Origin: Zopfochytrium polystomum
Lineage: Eukaryota > Chytridiomycota > Chytridiomycetes > Chytridiales > Chytridiaceae
Direction: 5' to 3'
DNA: 64,000 nucleotides
NCBI GenBank assembly: GCA_025765615.1
Contig: JAIVFJ010000031.1
Coordinates: 1 to 64,000, forward strand
The notes beneath the pieces were generated by a model. The model made no database searches. It saw only the letters and a list, made by a program, of their open reading frames with translations, and was not told the origin of the DNA. Position numbers and translations under genes: made by a program. How positions within the stretch are numbered: the stretch's first letter is position 1; each line of letters opens with the position of its first letter. Shown in pieces: positions 11,158-22,972 of this stretch.

Positions 11158-13708
11158 CTATAAAATGAGGTAGGTCACCGCCGCTCCCAGCAAAGACATT
11201 GTGAGAAGTATAAAGTTTCCTTTGGCACATCGGGCAGCATCGGAACGCCAATCGCTCCGGTGAGAAACAGATGTCTCGGAAGGTTGCACGCTAGTGGCAA
11301 TTGGCGCGCTGGTGATTGTATTGGACGACGAGGCACGGCTGCTGCTCGTTGATGAGGAAGACGAGGGTGATGGTGAAGCGGAGGAGACAGACGACGAGGA
11401 AAAGCTACTTGACGACGACAATGTGGAAGATGAAGAACTTGTGGATGAAGAGCTAGATGACGAGCTGCTGGATGTTGACGAAGGGGAGGAGGAAGAGGAG
11501 GAAGAAGTGGAGGAGGTGGAGGAGGAGGTGGAGGAGGAGGAGGAGGGGGAGGATGACGACGACGGCGATGACAGCGACGATGGCGAGGACGAAGTCGAGG
11601 ACGTGGAAGACGAGGACGAGGATGAAGACGATGAAGACGATGTGGAGGTGGTAGTCGAACTGGAGGATGTGGAAGACGAACTGGGGGACGTCGTTTCTGT
11701 ACTGGACGACGACGACAACGACGACGACAGCGATGGTGATGGAGAAGAAGTTGGCGATTCTGTGGAGCTACTCGAGCTGCTCGTCGTCGTTACCCGCACG
11801 GGTATCCCAAATACTGTTAGACGTGCTGTGTCTCCACAAATCTAGAGCCAACTTCGCATTCAGTTCCAACGGCGCTTGAGTGAACGAGCTCACCTGATGC
11901 ACGTCTCCAAGGCATGGCAGTGTGCACTCGCTGTCAGAGGCTTGTGCCATCCCAAAAAGGCTATCACTGCAATAGCACCTGGAGGACGATGTCATTCATT
12001 CGCTCAATAGTTCCATCTGCCGCGATACTTACTCTCCAAAGTGCTCTGTTCCTGAAAACCGATAACCTTGGCTCTGGCACAAGTTGTAGCAGGCCTGATT
12101 CGTTACCTCTGCACCAGATATGCTCGATGCAAATGGAAACGATCGAGGATTGAGGACATCCACAAAACATCCTGCATAAGGGATGCTTTGTTCATTGTAG
12201 GACACAGACGGGATGGTTGGAACAAAGGCAGGGCTGCTCTGATAAACAGTTAAGCGGGAGCTGCCCCCGCAAATCTGCTGCGAATCACCGTTGCAAGGCA
12301 CAGAGCATTCGGAGTCTTGCGAGAAAGCGGGCAAGGATGTCCCACAGTAACTATCCAGACGAAAATTAGCATTACGACAAGAAGTTTGCACGCGTAAGTG
12401 CTGGTCACTTACCATTCACCACCATACTCAGTGCCAGCCAACGGAAAGCCATACGCTCCACACGCTTCTGTGCATTTTTGGTTGGTAAGATTGGGGATAT
12501 TGATGCCGTATGGGAGAATCCGATCTTGCAAGGCCGAGACTATTTCGATGCCGCAACCAGCGTAGGTCCAACCGGGGATCCCGACCGTAGCTCCGAACAC
12601 AGTAAGTCTGGAAATATCACCGCAAAGCTATTTTGTGTCAAGCCAGTCTGATTACTTTCCAACGCGTTCAGATCTCACCTGGTGCACATCACCCAGGCAG
12701 GGAAGGCTGCAATCAGTTTCAGGCGCCTGGATCAATCCATCGAGACTATTACTGCAGTAACATCTGCGCTCCAGGGTATGGGTCAAGCTTCGAACACAGT
12801 GCCAACAACCCTGTGACACTTACTCTCCAAAATGTTCTGTTCCAGATAGTTGGTAACCTTGGCTTTTGCACAGTCGATAACAAGCTTGATTTGTCACCTC
12901 GGCACCTGATATGCTGGAGGTAAACGGAAACGACCGCGGATTCAACGAATCGACAAAGCATCCGGAGTAGGGAACAGCCGTTTCCCCGTACGTGACTGTC
13001 GGAACAGAGGGGGAGAAAGCAGGGCTACTTTGGTACACCGACAGCCGGAAACCACCACCGCAGATCTGCAGCGGGTCTCCATTGCATACGACAGAGCACT
13101 CGGATTCCTGGACTAACGTTGGAACGGATGTTCCGCAGTAGCTGGGATCGATGGGGGAATAATGAAGATGGGAAAATATCGAGGAATCGCGCGCGTATGT
13201 GGAGGTGTATGGGTGAGTGCAAATGCGTGTGTGAAAGAGTGTTTGTGTGTGAGGAGTGTGTGTGCGTGTAACAATATAGAGCAACGCACCATTCACCCCC
13301 GTACTCGGTGCCAGCGAGCGGGAAGCCGAAGGCACCGCAGGCGGCGGTGCACGCCTGGTTTGTGAGATTTGCGATGTTGATGCCGTAGGGGAGCGATCGA
13401 TCCTGCAGGGCCGACAAGGCGTCGACGCCGCAGCCGGCGTACGACCATCCCTCGATCTGAGCGGTCGCCGGGCTGCCGTCGCCGCGGCCCGCAGCGAAGA
13501 CCATCGAGACAGTGCGCAAGCGGATGGAAACGGCTGATTGGTTCTCTGACTGCGTCTGCAGACAAATGGCAGTGGATGCAAATAATAAAGATGAAGGAAG
13601 CCCAATCCCTGTCTCCTCCAAACACACAAAAAAAGAAAAGAAAGAAAATAAAAAGGAAATTTCTATGAAAAGGCCCAATTTTTCCAAAAAAGGAAAGCGA
13701 GCCACCAT
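11158..13708 (-). CDS. Four-WSC-domain, Ser/Thr-rich surface protein
   Basis: Manual seven-exon model: 13708-13290, 13141-12824, 12763-12679, 12627-12413, 12350-12033, 11978-11894, 11841-11158; 2124 nt, 707 aa. Four Cys-rich WSC domains each show the CxxxC, ECYC(G/S) and (I/L)CG...RLTV pattern. They form two tandem pairs: exons 2 and 5 are both 318 nt and exons 3 and 6 both 85 nt, with introns at the same codons. Then follows a ~150-residue Ser/Thr run and a hydrophobic C-terminus (LLTMSLLGAAVTYLIL) fitting a GPI signal or single anchor. WSC domains bind glycans; such proteins act as wall sensors or wall-bound lectins. Location at the cell surface is inferred. The start is the weakest part: ATG 13708 opens a hydrophobic, signal-like stretch in frame with domain 1, but that stretch is A/T-rich and could be untranslated, in which case ATG 13502 lacks a signal peptide. 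Confidence 0.8.
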
Positions 13709-13770
13709 CCACAACTCTTTCCTTGAACCGCAAACTTGAAAAATCCCTGGGTCTTTTTCGCTGCCGCAAT

Positions 13771-15465
13771 TTACGGGGGTGAGCGCGGATACTCTGAATC
13801 GAGAAACTCCCGCATACTTCGCAGGTCCACCTGGCGCCGCCGCTCCCGCACCGTAGCGCGCTGCCCTTTCCTCCCCGCCGAGTCCGGCTCGTTTGGCGCA
13901 ACCAGCTGCCGCCAACAGTCTACGTGCACCGATCGAATAGCTTGAGGGCCACCGACCTTAAGCAGCAAACGCCGCAACACGTCCACGTGACCTCCCCTAA
14001 CTGCATGACGGAAAGGCTCGCCGTTTTTGCTCCACGGGTCCGCACCCTTCTCCAGAAGAAAGACGACAATCTCCAGCTCTCCTTTCATGCAAGCCAGCCG
14101 CAGGGATGAGTCTCGCCTCCCGAGAAGCAGGCGATGGTCCTCACATTTTGCGAAGAGAAGCTGGAGGGCGTGAAAGTCGCCCGTCTCAATTATACCAACC
14201 AATACGGGCTTGGTGACGCGCTCTTCCAGTAGGGACGGGTACGAAGACAAGATTCGCTCCAGAATTTTTGTTGATTGATATCGTCGAAAAGCCTCCAACA
14301 CGGCCTGGTGTGAAAACGTGAGCGCGCCACTGGGTTTCCTCAGCGCGGAGTGCCTCCAAGCATCGGAATCTGTTCTGGGACTGTCGTCTTCAATATTAAG
14401 AAGCTTTTGCAGCGTTGGTAGGTTGCCAATGGTGCAGTCCGTTGTTGCAAAAGAGAGCCTCGAATAATCGGAAATCGCATAGTCGGACCATCTGATCCCT
14501 CGTGTTTTAAAGAACTCTCGAAAGGATTCCATAATTCGTGGCCGATTTCCCAACGCACAGTCGATAATGTCACCAACGGCCTCCTCTAGAGCCGAAACAT
14601 CGCAATCAGCAATATCTGGAAACACTCGCAACACCTCTTCCCAGAGCAGGTTGAATGAACGGATCCAGCCCAGCTCCGCCGAGTTCATTAGCGCCATCTT
14701 GAACGTCTCCGGCAACACTTTTCGCTCCGGGTCGAACGGATGCTGCCAGAACCCTGAGTCCGCGCGGGTTCGCTCGAGGAGCAATCCCACCACTTCAACC
14801 TGCCCACTGAGGGCTGCGGCGTTCAACGCTGCGCCAAGACGGAGTAGCGGCTGATACTCGCTGGCCGCCGCGTCCATGTCGTCCGTTAAGCTGCCGCCAC
14901 CCGCGCTCAGGCCGTCCAGGAACACCTTCACGAGCTCTACGTCGCCGCGTACGCACGCATCCCAAAACAGCGCCGTCTCGTCGCGCCGCCCGCCCTTGTT
15001 CCAGTGCCCGGACTGCTGCTGCGCTCGTGGGATCACGGGACAGCCGGCCTTGAGAAGCGATCGCAGTACAGCCGCCCCGGCGTCGCGGGGCCAGCGCCGT
15101 TGATGCGCCCGCTCGCCGTGCCCAGTCGACGTTGGGTCGCCGACCTCTACGGCGACATCCTGAGACGCTATCAGAGAGCCGAGGCCTCCGACGCCAGTTA
15201 CTGCGCATGGTAGGCGCAGCAGGTCTGAGAAGGACTCGGCAACAGCGGCGTCGACGCCATGCCTGCGAATGAGGATGTCCGCCTTGAGGCTGTGGTTCAA
15301 GGACCAGAAAGTGCAGCGAAGATGACGGGAGGCGGCCGTAAAACGGCTGAGATCAGCGATGGAGGGCAGACGGGTAAGGATGTGTGCGAGGAGTTCCTGC
15401 GGAAGGTCTGCGACGGATAGAGCCGTCCTTGTGGCCGTGGGCGTCGCTGCGAACGTGCTTGCCAT
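13771..15465 (-). CDS. F-box and ankyrin-repeat protein
   Basis: Uninterrupted 564-codon frame with an ATG at 15465. Residues ~17-60 form an F-box (LPQELLAHILTRLPSIADLS), the motif that docks substrates' receptors to Skp1 in SCF ubiquitin ligases. Ankyrin-like helices follow: LNAAALSGQVEVVGLLLE (~210) and a clear pair near the C-terminus (ACMKGELEIVVFLLEKGADP, then AVRGGHVDVLRRLLLK). The function as a substrate adaptor is inferred from this architecture, which is common and expanded in chytrid-like fungi. The stop lies 62 bp upstream of the proposed WSC start on the same strand. The ATG is only 32 bp from the divergent tropomyosin ATG. Confidence 0.85.
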   Translation of the reverse strand: MASTFAATPTATRTALSVADLPQELLAHILTRLPSIADLSRFTAASRHLRCTFWSLNHSLKADILIRRHGVDAAVAESFSDLLRLPCAVTGVGGLGSLIASQDVAVEVGDPTSTGHGERAHQRRWPRDAGAAVLRSLLKAGCPVIPRAQQQSGHWNKGGRRDETALFWDACVRGDVELVKVFLDGLSAGGGSLTDDMDAAASEYQPLLRLGAALNAAALSGQVEVVGLLLERTRADSGFWQHPFDPERKVLPETFKMALMNSAELGWIRSFNLLWEEVLRVFPDIADCDVSALEEAVGDIIDCALGNRPRIMESFREFFKTRGIRWSDYAISDYSRLSFATTDCTIGNLPTLQKLLNIEDDSPRTDSDAWRHSALRKPSGALTFSHQAVLEAFRRYQSTKILERILSSYPSLLEERVTKPVLVGIIETGDFHALQLLFAKCEDHRLLLGRRDSSLRLACMKGELEIVVFLLEKGADPWSKNGEPFRHAVRGGHVDVLRRLLLKVGGPQAIRSVHVDCWRQLVAPNEPDSAGRKGQRATVRERRRQVDLRSMREFLDSEYPRSPP

Positions 15466-15497
15466 CTGCTACAATTTTTTTTTTTTCCCCTTGAAAG
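15466..15497. promoter_or_regulatory. Very short divergent intergenic gap with poly-T tract
   Basis: The 32 bases between two opposed start codons consist largely of a T-run (about 15475-15486). Any promoter elements and both 5' leaders must overlap each other or the neighbouring coding region. Confidence 0.5.
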
Positions 15498-16250
15498 ATG
15501 GATAAGATCAAGGAGGTAAAAAATTGGAGTGGTGGCGAGACCGCGTCGTCGCGGTTTGCGAATTGGATCCACGAAGATCAACGATTGACCGGCAGCCTGC
15601 CAGCTTCGAAAGAGTCCGCGATCCATGGGCCGCGCAATGAATGACAGGATCCTGCATTCAGATCGCCCCCTTCCATGCCAAATCTACTCACATGGCATTC
15701 CACTCAATCCCAATCTCGATGCTTTGTTTTAACCCCCACCCTTTCTCCAACCCCGTCATCGTCCCTCCCAGAAACTGGAGAAGCTTCGCATCGAGTCCGA
15801 TAGCAACAATGCTCGGGCACAACGCGCTGAGGACGAGGTGAAGGCGCTCAAGGCGGAGCTGGCACGAATGGAGACGGAGGCCCAGAACATGAACAACAAG
15901 ATCACGCTCCTCTCGATGGATTTGGAGAGAAACACCAAGCGGGCGGATGAGGTAGGGAGCTCCGCGTTGGGACCGAGTTGTTTGCGTTTTAAGATCGTCT
16001 TTACTTGGTTGTCACGGGTAGCTTACTTGTGCAAACGCTCACGCCACTTTGACTGCTCTCCAACCTCTTTCTCCAGTCCACCGCGCAAGTTCGGGTTCTG
16101 GAAGTTGCTAAGGAGCATGCAGAGAAGAGAGCGCAGAAGCTCGAGGCGGAGAATCTGGAACTCGAGAAGAAGCTAGAGTCGGTGAACGCCCAGTATTTGG
16201 CGATCAAGAACGAGCTCGACACCACCCTTAAGTCACTCGAAGACATGTGA
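15498..16250 (+). CDS. Tropomyosin, short fungal form
   Basis: Three exons: 15498-15515, 15772-15951, 16077-16250, giving 123 aa. The start MDKIKEKLEKLRIESD and the end LKSLEDM match fungal tropomyosins, actin-cable stabilisers that work with formins and type V myosin and in the cytokinetic ring. The whole protein is one heptad coiled coil with no proline. Fission-yeast Cdc8 and budding-yeast Tpm2 are 161 aa, so this model lacks about 38 residues, close to one ~40-residue actin-binding period. Either the protein has three periods, or a small in-frame exon in the 256-bp first intron was missed. A canonical AATAAA lies at 16287. Confidence 0.88.
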
Positions 16251-16286
16251 AATGTGCGGCCGTGTATTTGGTTTTTGAAACGGTTG

Positions 16287-16292
16287 AATAAA
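16287..16292 (+). terminator. Polyadenylation signal of the tropomyosin gene
   Basis: AATAAA, 37 bases after the tropomyosin stop. The convergent INTS8-like gene ends about 190 bp further on. Confidence 0.6.
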
Positions 16293-16478
16293 GGAGAGCC
16301 CTGGGAGAGTTCAGTCTCGTGCCTCCCACTTTAATAGTAATCGCCGCAAGAACATAGTCTGTCCCATCCGTATGAATCTGCTCTTCACCGAATCTTCAGC
16401 GTAAACACCCATTTCGGGCTTGCGCAACTGTTCAATCTGTTTAGAGTTCATAGTTTCCGATGGGGGTCAAGTTTACAG

Positions 16479-19400
16479 TCAGATTCGTGTGGAAACCGGA
16501 AAACAAGACGAACACACCACTCGGTCCATTGCGGTTTTGTCGCCTCGTCTTTTAAACAGGCCGACCAAAAATTCAAGCACCGTCAGGTCCCGGAAGCACA
16601 GCAGAAGCTCGAGAATCTCGGGGCTGGTTTCTCCAACTGGCGGGAGCACGGATTGAATGAGCGGAAATAGCGAGTTGTAGTCCTGCAATTTGACTGGCTG
16701 GTTGAGAAGAGTGATGAACGCTACGTCTAGGTTTTCTGCCAGCATGAATGAGCACTTGCCGAAACTGGATGACAATGGAAGGGAAGCTCACCTTGAAGAA
16801 GGCGGAAGCAGTCAACTATTCGATCGAAAACAGGCTTCAACTGCCACATTGAATTAAGCCGCTGAGGAAATGTTCCGAATTCGGAGAGCTGACCAATAGC
16901 TCCGCAGTAGTGCCTACGATCGAAATTGAGAATATTTCAATCAAAAGAATGCTAAGTGATCGTGCGGGGAGGGAACTCAGGACGACAAAAGAAATAAAAC
17001 GGAAAAATTGCCTGTACTTGGCGGCCTCTTCGTATTTGCCGATCGCAAACTTGAGGTCTCCCAAGCAGAGGAGAGTCTTGTAACAACGATCGCACTTTGG
17101 CTCAAGAGTGAGGACGAAGTCGTACAATCGCACCAAAAATTCGGCTAGCTCGCCGCCAGCACTCTGTACGAGTTGCGTGGATCGTGCCGGCAGGGTTTTC
17201 ACGATCGCGGAAAGACGAGAAAGACTGAGGACAAGTATGTTCAGACTAGCGAAGACGAGGCGGTGGCAAAGTGTTTTATCACTCACTTCGCGCTACCTGC
17301 ACTGAACCATGAGCTGCTCGGTCCTGCCGTCATTATTGTAAAAGGACCAAAGTTTTCCAGAACCACCTTACGCGAGCGTTAGACAGAAGAACCGAAACAG
17401 AGCTGGTGATGTCCATGTACCTTGTTTCGCTCGGTCTGAACCGTGCTTAGTAACCCCGCAAGTACAGCGCCGACGTGGAGAATCGCGTTCCTCCGACCGG
17501 AGCACTTTAGCATACTGAACAAACTCTCCCTCACTTGCTGCTCAAAGCACAAATCGTCAAGGCCGTAAAACCCCAAAGCACATGATAAAGTGGTATTTGG
17601 TACTTACAATCGATCCTGCAATGAGATCGCCGAGATCGAAAGAGAACAAGAATATTCGGGAAATGACATCCTCGCTGGCCGGGCTCAATGCATCCAGCCA
17701 CGCTGCATCTGACTCTGCAAACGATCGTCATTTTGTGAGTAATTAACCTTTTCCAAAAGCGGTCACCATTTTCTCTGGGTGTCAAGCCAAGGAACGCATC
17801 CACGACTTGAAAGACACATCTGGAACCTTTGTAACAAGTTTAGAACTGGTCTGGCGACTAAAGCAGTCCATACACTTTGCAAAATTAAGGATATCGTTTG
17901 AAGCAGCAACGGCTTGTAAAACGTTTCGGTCAGAAAGATGCAAAGAACTGAAGGAGTTAGGTCGTTGGACTAACCCACAGCCGCAAGGTTAAATGCCATC
18001 TGGTATACTGATTCAACAAACTGCAGCGAGCTTCCGTCCGAGTTGAGCTTCTTTAAGGCCACCGCGGTCAAGTACACATTCAAGTGTAAAATTTCCGCCG
18101 GCGCCTTATGCGAAGGAGGAAAGGTCGGAAGTAACTCCTCTCAAGCAAAAGGCTCTCCTTACCAGTGTCAAATTTGAGTGTAAACTCACAACCTGCTGGA
18201 GAAAGTCTATGGGCTTCGTGGCGATCAAGGCAGTTCCGTTGCTTGTTTTCTGATCAGCAACTTGACCGCTGTCTTCTCCTGCGCGCTGCAGTTCAAAGGC
18301 AACGTAGTTCAAGATTTCTCCTTGCGGTCGTAGAAGCAGGCTCAGACCCGACAAATACGGAGCCAACAGACTTAGGAGCTTGTGCGCTCTGCCGAAATCG
18401 AACTTGCATTGACAATGCGTCAGCGCCCAAAACGACCGTTGAATGCAACGTCATACTTCTTTGCAGAAACCCAAAGCTCGCGGCATGACAGCCGCAGCGA
18501 AGACTTCCACTATCGAAGGATTCTACTTAAAAAAATGCCAGAGGATGCCTGTAAGTCAGACAGCAGTAGTGTGAAAACTCCAGGGAGCAGCCGTACCTGT
18601 GCGAGAGCTGCACTGAGCGCGGGGAGTTCATTCAAAGTGATACCTGTGATAAAGCGACGCTTCATTTCCAATTCCTTAACCCTGTGTTACTCTTCATCGC
18701 ACAACATGAGCGAAGAATTTTACCTTGTTTGGGTGCACTAGCTCGATTCTCATCTAAAATTCCAGTTATAGGTTGCTGAAACGAACAAGAAGCAGCGATT
18801 CTTACAGAATCAATTGGGGGAGGAAGTAATATATTGACTGGCACCAATTCGCTGTGCTCTTCTCCAGTGACTTAAATTACTGTTAGATTGGGATCCCAGC
18901 CAAGTAGAGAAAACATATGAACACAGACTTAAATGTTGAACTGCTGCCCATTCCCGGGTCGCCAGACCACGACACGCCAGATCCGTTACAAACTCAAGCC
19001 CTCGCTGGAAGCCGGTGGTGTCGTCTTTCGGGAAAATGTGCGCCGCCATTTCGTACAATTGATAAAAGAGATCCTGTTTTCCAGGACATTCGTTCAGATA
19101 GAGCAGGGATTGCTGACTCAAGCATTGCAAGGGACCTGATGCATCAATAGTTTAGAGTTCTGGGTTCCGGGTTTGAATGCAGGAACATCTAACTAGTTTA
19201 CAATCACGGAGCTCAACAAAAGGTACATGACTTGCCATCTTTCGTCTTTGCCCTTAAAGCTGCCGCAAACTCTAACTGGAGTCCCTATTTCAGGCTTCCC
19301 CACAGTAAAAGCGTCTCGAGCAAGGTCTGCCCAAAACATGGGATGCATGAGGTCCCACGTCTGCCCAAGCACGATTTCCCTGATTAGTTCCGTGTCAAAG

Positions 19401-20708
19401 TCGCCGGTCCTGCGCGCTTGCTCAATCCGGCGGGAAAGTGAGGGTTTTTGGTCCTCCGACGCTTTCAAGATTCCTCGGTGAAAAAGAATCTCTTCCGATG
19501 CATCGAGGATGGCGTACACACGTGTTGCGTCGACGCCGCTGGCGGTTCAGGAGGTGCAGTATCGAACGGTCAGTTGCGCTCTTTGCTCAATGCAGTGGTA
19601 AAGAACGAGCAACCAACCTGAGGTCATTCCAACTTGAATGGTTCGTTGCTGTGCTTATCACGTTGTAACAAGCCTCAAAATCGTCAGAGTAAAAGTAGTA
19701 TTCGCCAAGGTCCACACACACACGAAGGTACTATTAAGCCATTTGTCAGAAAGGTTTTGCTGTTCCAGCTCCAAGATTTGGGAGAGTAGAAGGTCCTCAA
19801 ATCACCTCCGCAGTAGGCAGCTTGTCCGACGCGTCGAGTAAAAATTGAACATGGTGGGCGAGTTGCGATGGGTCGTCCATCAAGTGATCCAGAGCGCCAT
19901 TTGCAAAACTCTTCAAGATGAATCGATGGTATACGACGAGTGGTGAGTTTGAACCGTCAATTCGAGAGCACGCCTCCCTGTTGAGAGTCAAAATCTGGAC
20001 AATGAAACAAGATTTCTCGAGGAAACGGTACTGTACGTGTTGAACAAGACCGTTCCGAGTACCGCCGTAGCCACGAATGCCGGCGGGACAAGAGATTCGA
20101 TGTCATCCAGACCCATCTGCGCATGATACGCCAACTTTTTGGTAGTGTGTCCTGTCAGTCATGTTACGAGACAAAAACTGACAAACACGAACTCTCCCCC
20201 ATCACTAAACCTTGCACTGCACCGATAGAAGAAGCTCTTGAGCGTCCGACAGCATGCGCAGCAGCACAGCCGGCTCCGACCGCGACGGCAGGTCCACCGA
20301 GCCGGCCGCAGGCGGATCCACGCCAGATTGCGGCGACTCCAAAATGACGAGATCTCGTGGTGAAAGGAGGGCAGGCTTAGACAACGCCTCGCCGGCCATC
20401 CCGGTAGCCCCTGCGCCGGACGCAAGCAGCCGCGTCGACGACACTGAGGCGGCGGCAGGAGCATCCATTTGATGGAACAGGCGGGTCGCGATTGCTCGCA
20501 CGACCGATGCGGGCGCCCTTGACAGACGGGGGTCGTCCTGCCAGGCTGCGACCGTGCTGCGCAGGAACTCGTCGAGCGTCCCGCGCGGTGTGGCCGACTC
20601 GGCCGTTGCGGCGACAATGATCGCGGCGAGTTCGAGGGGATCGGACCAGCGTGCTGAGATCGCCGTTAGATCGGCGGCTGGGGTTGCTTCGACGTCAACG
20701 GCCATCAT
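16479..20708 (-). CDS. INTS8-like (Integrator complex subunit 8) protein
   Basis: A many-exon gene; start ATGATGGCC at 20708, last coding segment ends at 16479. Recognisable exon bodies lie at 20708-20220, about 19991-19800, 19519-19200, 19110-18900, 18366-18180, 17720-17620, 17576-17400, 17230-17040, 16880-16790 and 16775-16479. Conserved points match the C-terminal TPR-like part of INTS8: LEPKCDRCYKTLLCLGDLKF with GKYEEAAKY, then KPVFDRIVDCFRLL, then RDLTVLEFLVGLFKRRGDK (animal INTS8 has DVTILEYLTYLHHKRGE here). The segment GDFDTELIREIVLGQTWDL also parallels an INTS8 helix pair. In animals INTS8 bridges the Integrator endonuclease to PP2A and acts on RNA polymerase II pausing and snRNA 3' ends. 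Most fungi lack Integrator. The assignment rests on short motifs read by eye and exon borders are approximate; a different TPR protein cannot be excluded. Confidence 0.5.
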
Positions 20709-21069
20709 CACCCAACAATAAATATGTAATGAAAAAGAAAGAAGAGAAACGATTCGCCCAAATGAAATTCCGAACGAAGGTTTGGTTCCACGACCTCCTC
20801 AGCCCGTACAGCTAAGCGCACAGCACCTCACATCCCAAACCAAATCACCCTACGGGCTTCGCCAACCTCTGGAACGGAAAATCGCATGCGATCACGCCAA
20901 TATCCAAGATTGTCAACCCCTCTATTCTTTTCAGTTGAGTTGAGTCAACAACCACGATGATACTTCCCTATTCCCCCCCTGGCAGCAACCACCCCACTGA
21001 CGGGAAGGATGCACCAAATAGAGATCGGCCAGGCCCTGGAGAAAGTCCACAAAACATGGGTCCTCAAGT
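20709..21069. promoter_or_regulatory. Divergent promoter region, INTS8-like / HUS1
   Basis: 361 bp between opposed coding starts. There is no clear TATA box. The HUS1 side (20930-21069) may contain a first exon or leader, since the HUS1 N-terminus is not settled. Confidence 0.4.
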
Positions 21070-22470
21070 ATGTTTGCCTGGCAGTTCTTCGCTTTCGTCG
21101 GTTCGCGTAACTGGTGTGGCGAGGCAAAGTTTGTGCGAGGGAGGGAAGTCGTTAATGACAAACTTTGCCAAACATTTTTGTCCGAATGGAACTCTTTCAG
21201 GCTCGGCCCCGATCGCATTCAATTCATCATCGCCAACCCCGATCAAGGACTGCAAACATACTCCCAAATCAATCTGGTATGCGCCACCCGACCAACTCCT
21301 CCCACTAAGTTCAACACTGTTATCCACCCTCAGAGCCATGTCTTTGACGAATACCGAATAGAAAGCCTCAACCAGAACCAAATCTTATTGGAGGTACCTG
21401 GCGAGCACTGGGTCCGATCGTTGCGAAGCGCGCAGCAAACGTCTGACACTATGATGAAACTGACGAAAAAGAACGGCCTCCCGATTTTGTCGCTTAGCAT
21501 AACAACAAATGTTCGTTGACCGGTTTGTGCCTCATCCGAAAATTCCTTTTTGTGAGCGGCAGGGGTGGCATGCGCCTTGCGACACTCAGACTATCATTTC
21601 CAATGGTCCAGAGCCGAACGGGGAAAAGCATGTACCTGATTCAAGACATTCCCGTCAGGGTGCTGACGCAAGATCAGGCCCAGGACCTTCGCGAGCCTAA
21701 AGTCCCCGAGCCAGAGGTTCGCCTCCCAAAAAGATAAAAGAAGGGAAAACTCGCGAAACCCGCGGCTTCTGACAGTCTCCTCGCAGGTCAATATTATTAT
21801 GCCGTCGCTGCTGTCAGTGCGAAATATCGTCGACCGAATGAAGGCACTCTCCAACGACTTGACGGTCTCTGCAAACAATTCGGGCGAGTTCACTCTGCGG
21901 GCAGAGACGGACCTCGTCAGCGTCGAGACATTTTACAAGGACTTGATCAATCCAGAGATAGGTATGAGCGCGAATCGACGTGGTTTTCTGACGACGTAAC
22001 ACGAAAAAATGTGGATTTAAATCTTCGATAGAAATTCCAGAAAGCGGCAGCCGCGAATCGAGTTCCAACAAGGACCCGAAGGCGTTTGTCGAATGCAATG
22101 TCGACGTCAAGGAATTCGCCAAGTTCTCGCACTGCCACCTCGTTGGTCCTTCGAACGTTGTTTGTTGTGAGTTTGACCGAGCCGGAATTGGGACACTGCC
22201 CAAACTCCTCCACGCTTTTTTAACTCACGCGGCCATCTATCTTTCTTCTGGTTCGTTTGCATGAAACGGACGTAACCCCCTCGACCAGGCATTATCCAGG
22301 ACAGGAATGTCGTTTTGTATGTGTACCTTGTGCACGAGGAAACCAATGAGGGTCTCGGAAGCATGACTTACTGTGAGTTCATTTCATTTTCCTCCTTGCT
22401 CGAAATTGACCTTCCGGAGCGATCCATTGGTTGTGCACTCATTTTAGACCTTCCATTCAAGCAAAAATGA
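21070..22470 (+). CDS. HUS1: HUS1, 9-1-1 checkpoint clamp subunit
   Basis: Six exons: 21070-21510, 21612-21716, 21787-21961, 22032-22166, 22289-22372, 22448-22470; 320 aa. Matches to animal Hus1 run the whole length: FRLGPDRIQFII, ILLEVPGEHWVRSLRSA, KLTKKNGLPILSLSI, YLIQDIPVRVL, the linker EPKVPEPE, VRNIVDRMKALSNDL, and the last strand TYYLP. Hus1 forms the PCNA-like ring with Rad9 and Rad1, loaded at DNA damage to activate ATR/Mec1. Residue count exceeds human HUS1 (280 aa) mainly at the N-terminus. ATG 21070 gives MFAWQFF..., not the usual MKF(R), so the first exon or start may be wrong. The first two introns begin GTTCG, an unusual donor. Confidence 0.88.
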
Positions 22471-22972
22471 CCCCCGGTGGCCAATTTCAAGTGGGGAATA
22501 ATGAACGAGTCTGCTTTTTTTGTGGACACGCCAATCACCGGAAGAGAACAAAAGGCCCTGCGATTCAACCAAATGTGGCGCCTGCCAATTTCATTCTTCA
22601 TTTCCCAAATTTGATCATGTCGTGTTTCCCCCCCATTGGTTGACGAGGAGGGTTGGGAAACAAACAAAGTTGGACTCAGCGAGAGACAGAGACAGAGACA
22701 GAGTCAGAGACAGAGACAGAGAGAGAGGCGGAGAGAGAGAGAGAGAGAGAGTGAGAGAGAGAGAGTCGGTTGCTCCTATAAAATGTGGGAACGTGCCCAG
22801 CCTTCCTTCTCTCCTCAATCAACAAACCAAAAGAAGCTTGAAGAGAAAACACAAGAACCAAACCCTCCCAAAAAGAGCAACCCGCGGCCTGTCTGCTAAA
22901 TTGGGGCACGAGCCTCCTCTGAACCCTTGCGGCCAACATCAGGAGTGGAGACGATCAAGAGACACACACACA

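Noticed and set aside
11294..11845. 183-codon plus-strand frame rich in Asp and Glu
   Set aside because: It is the antisense of the Ser/Thr-rich tail of the WSC gene; TCN/AGC codons read backwards give GA-type codons.
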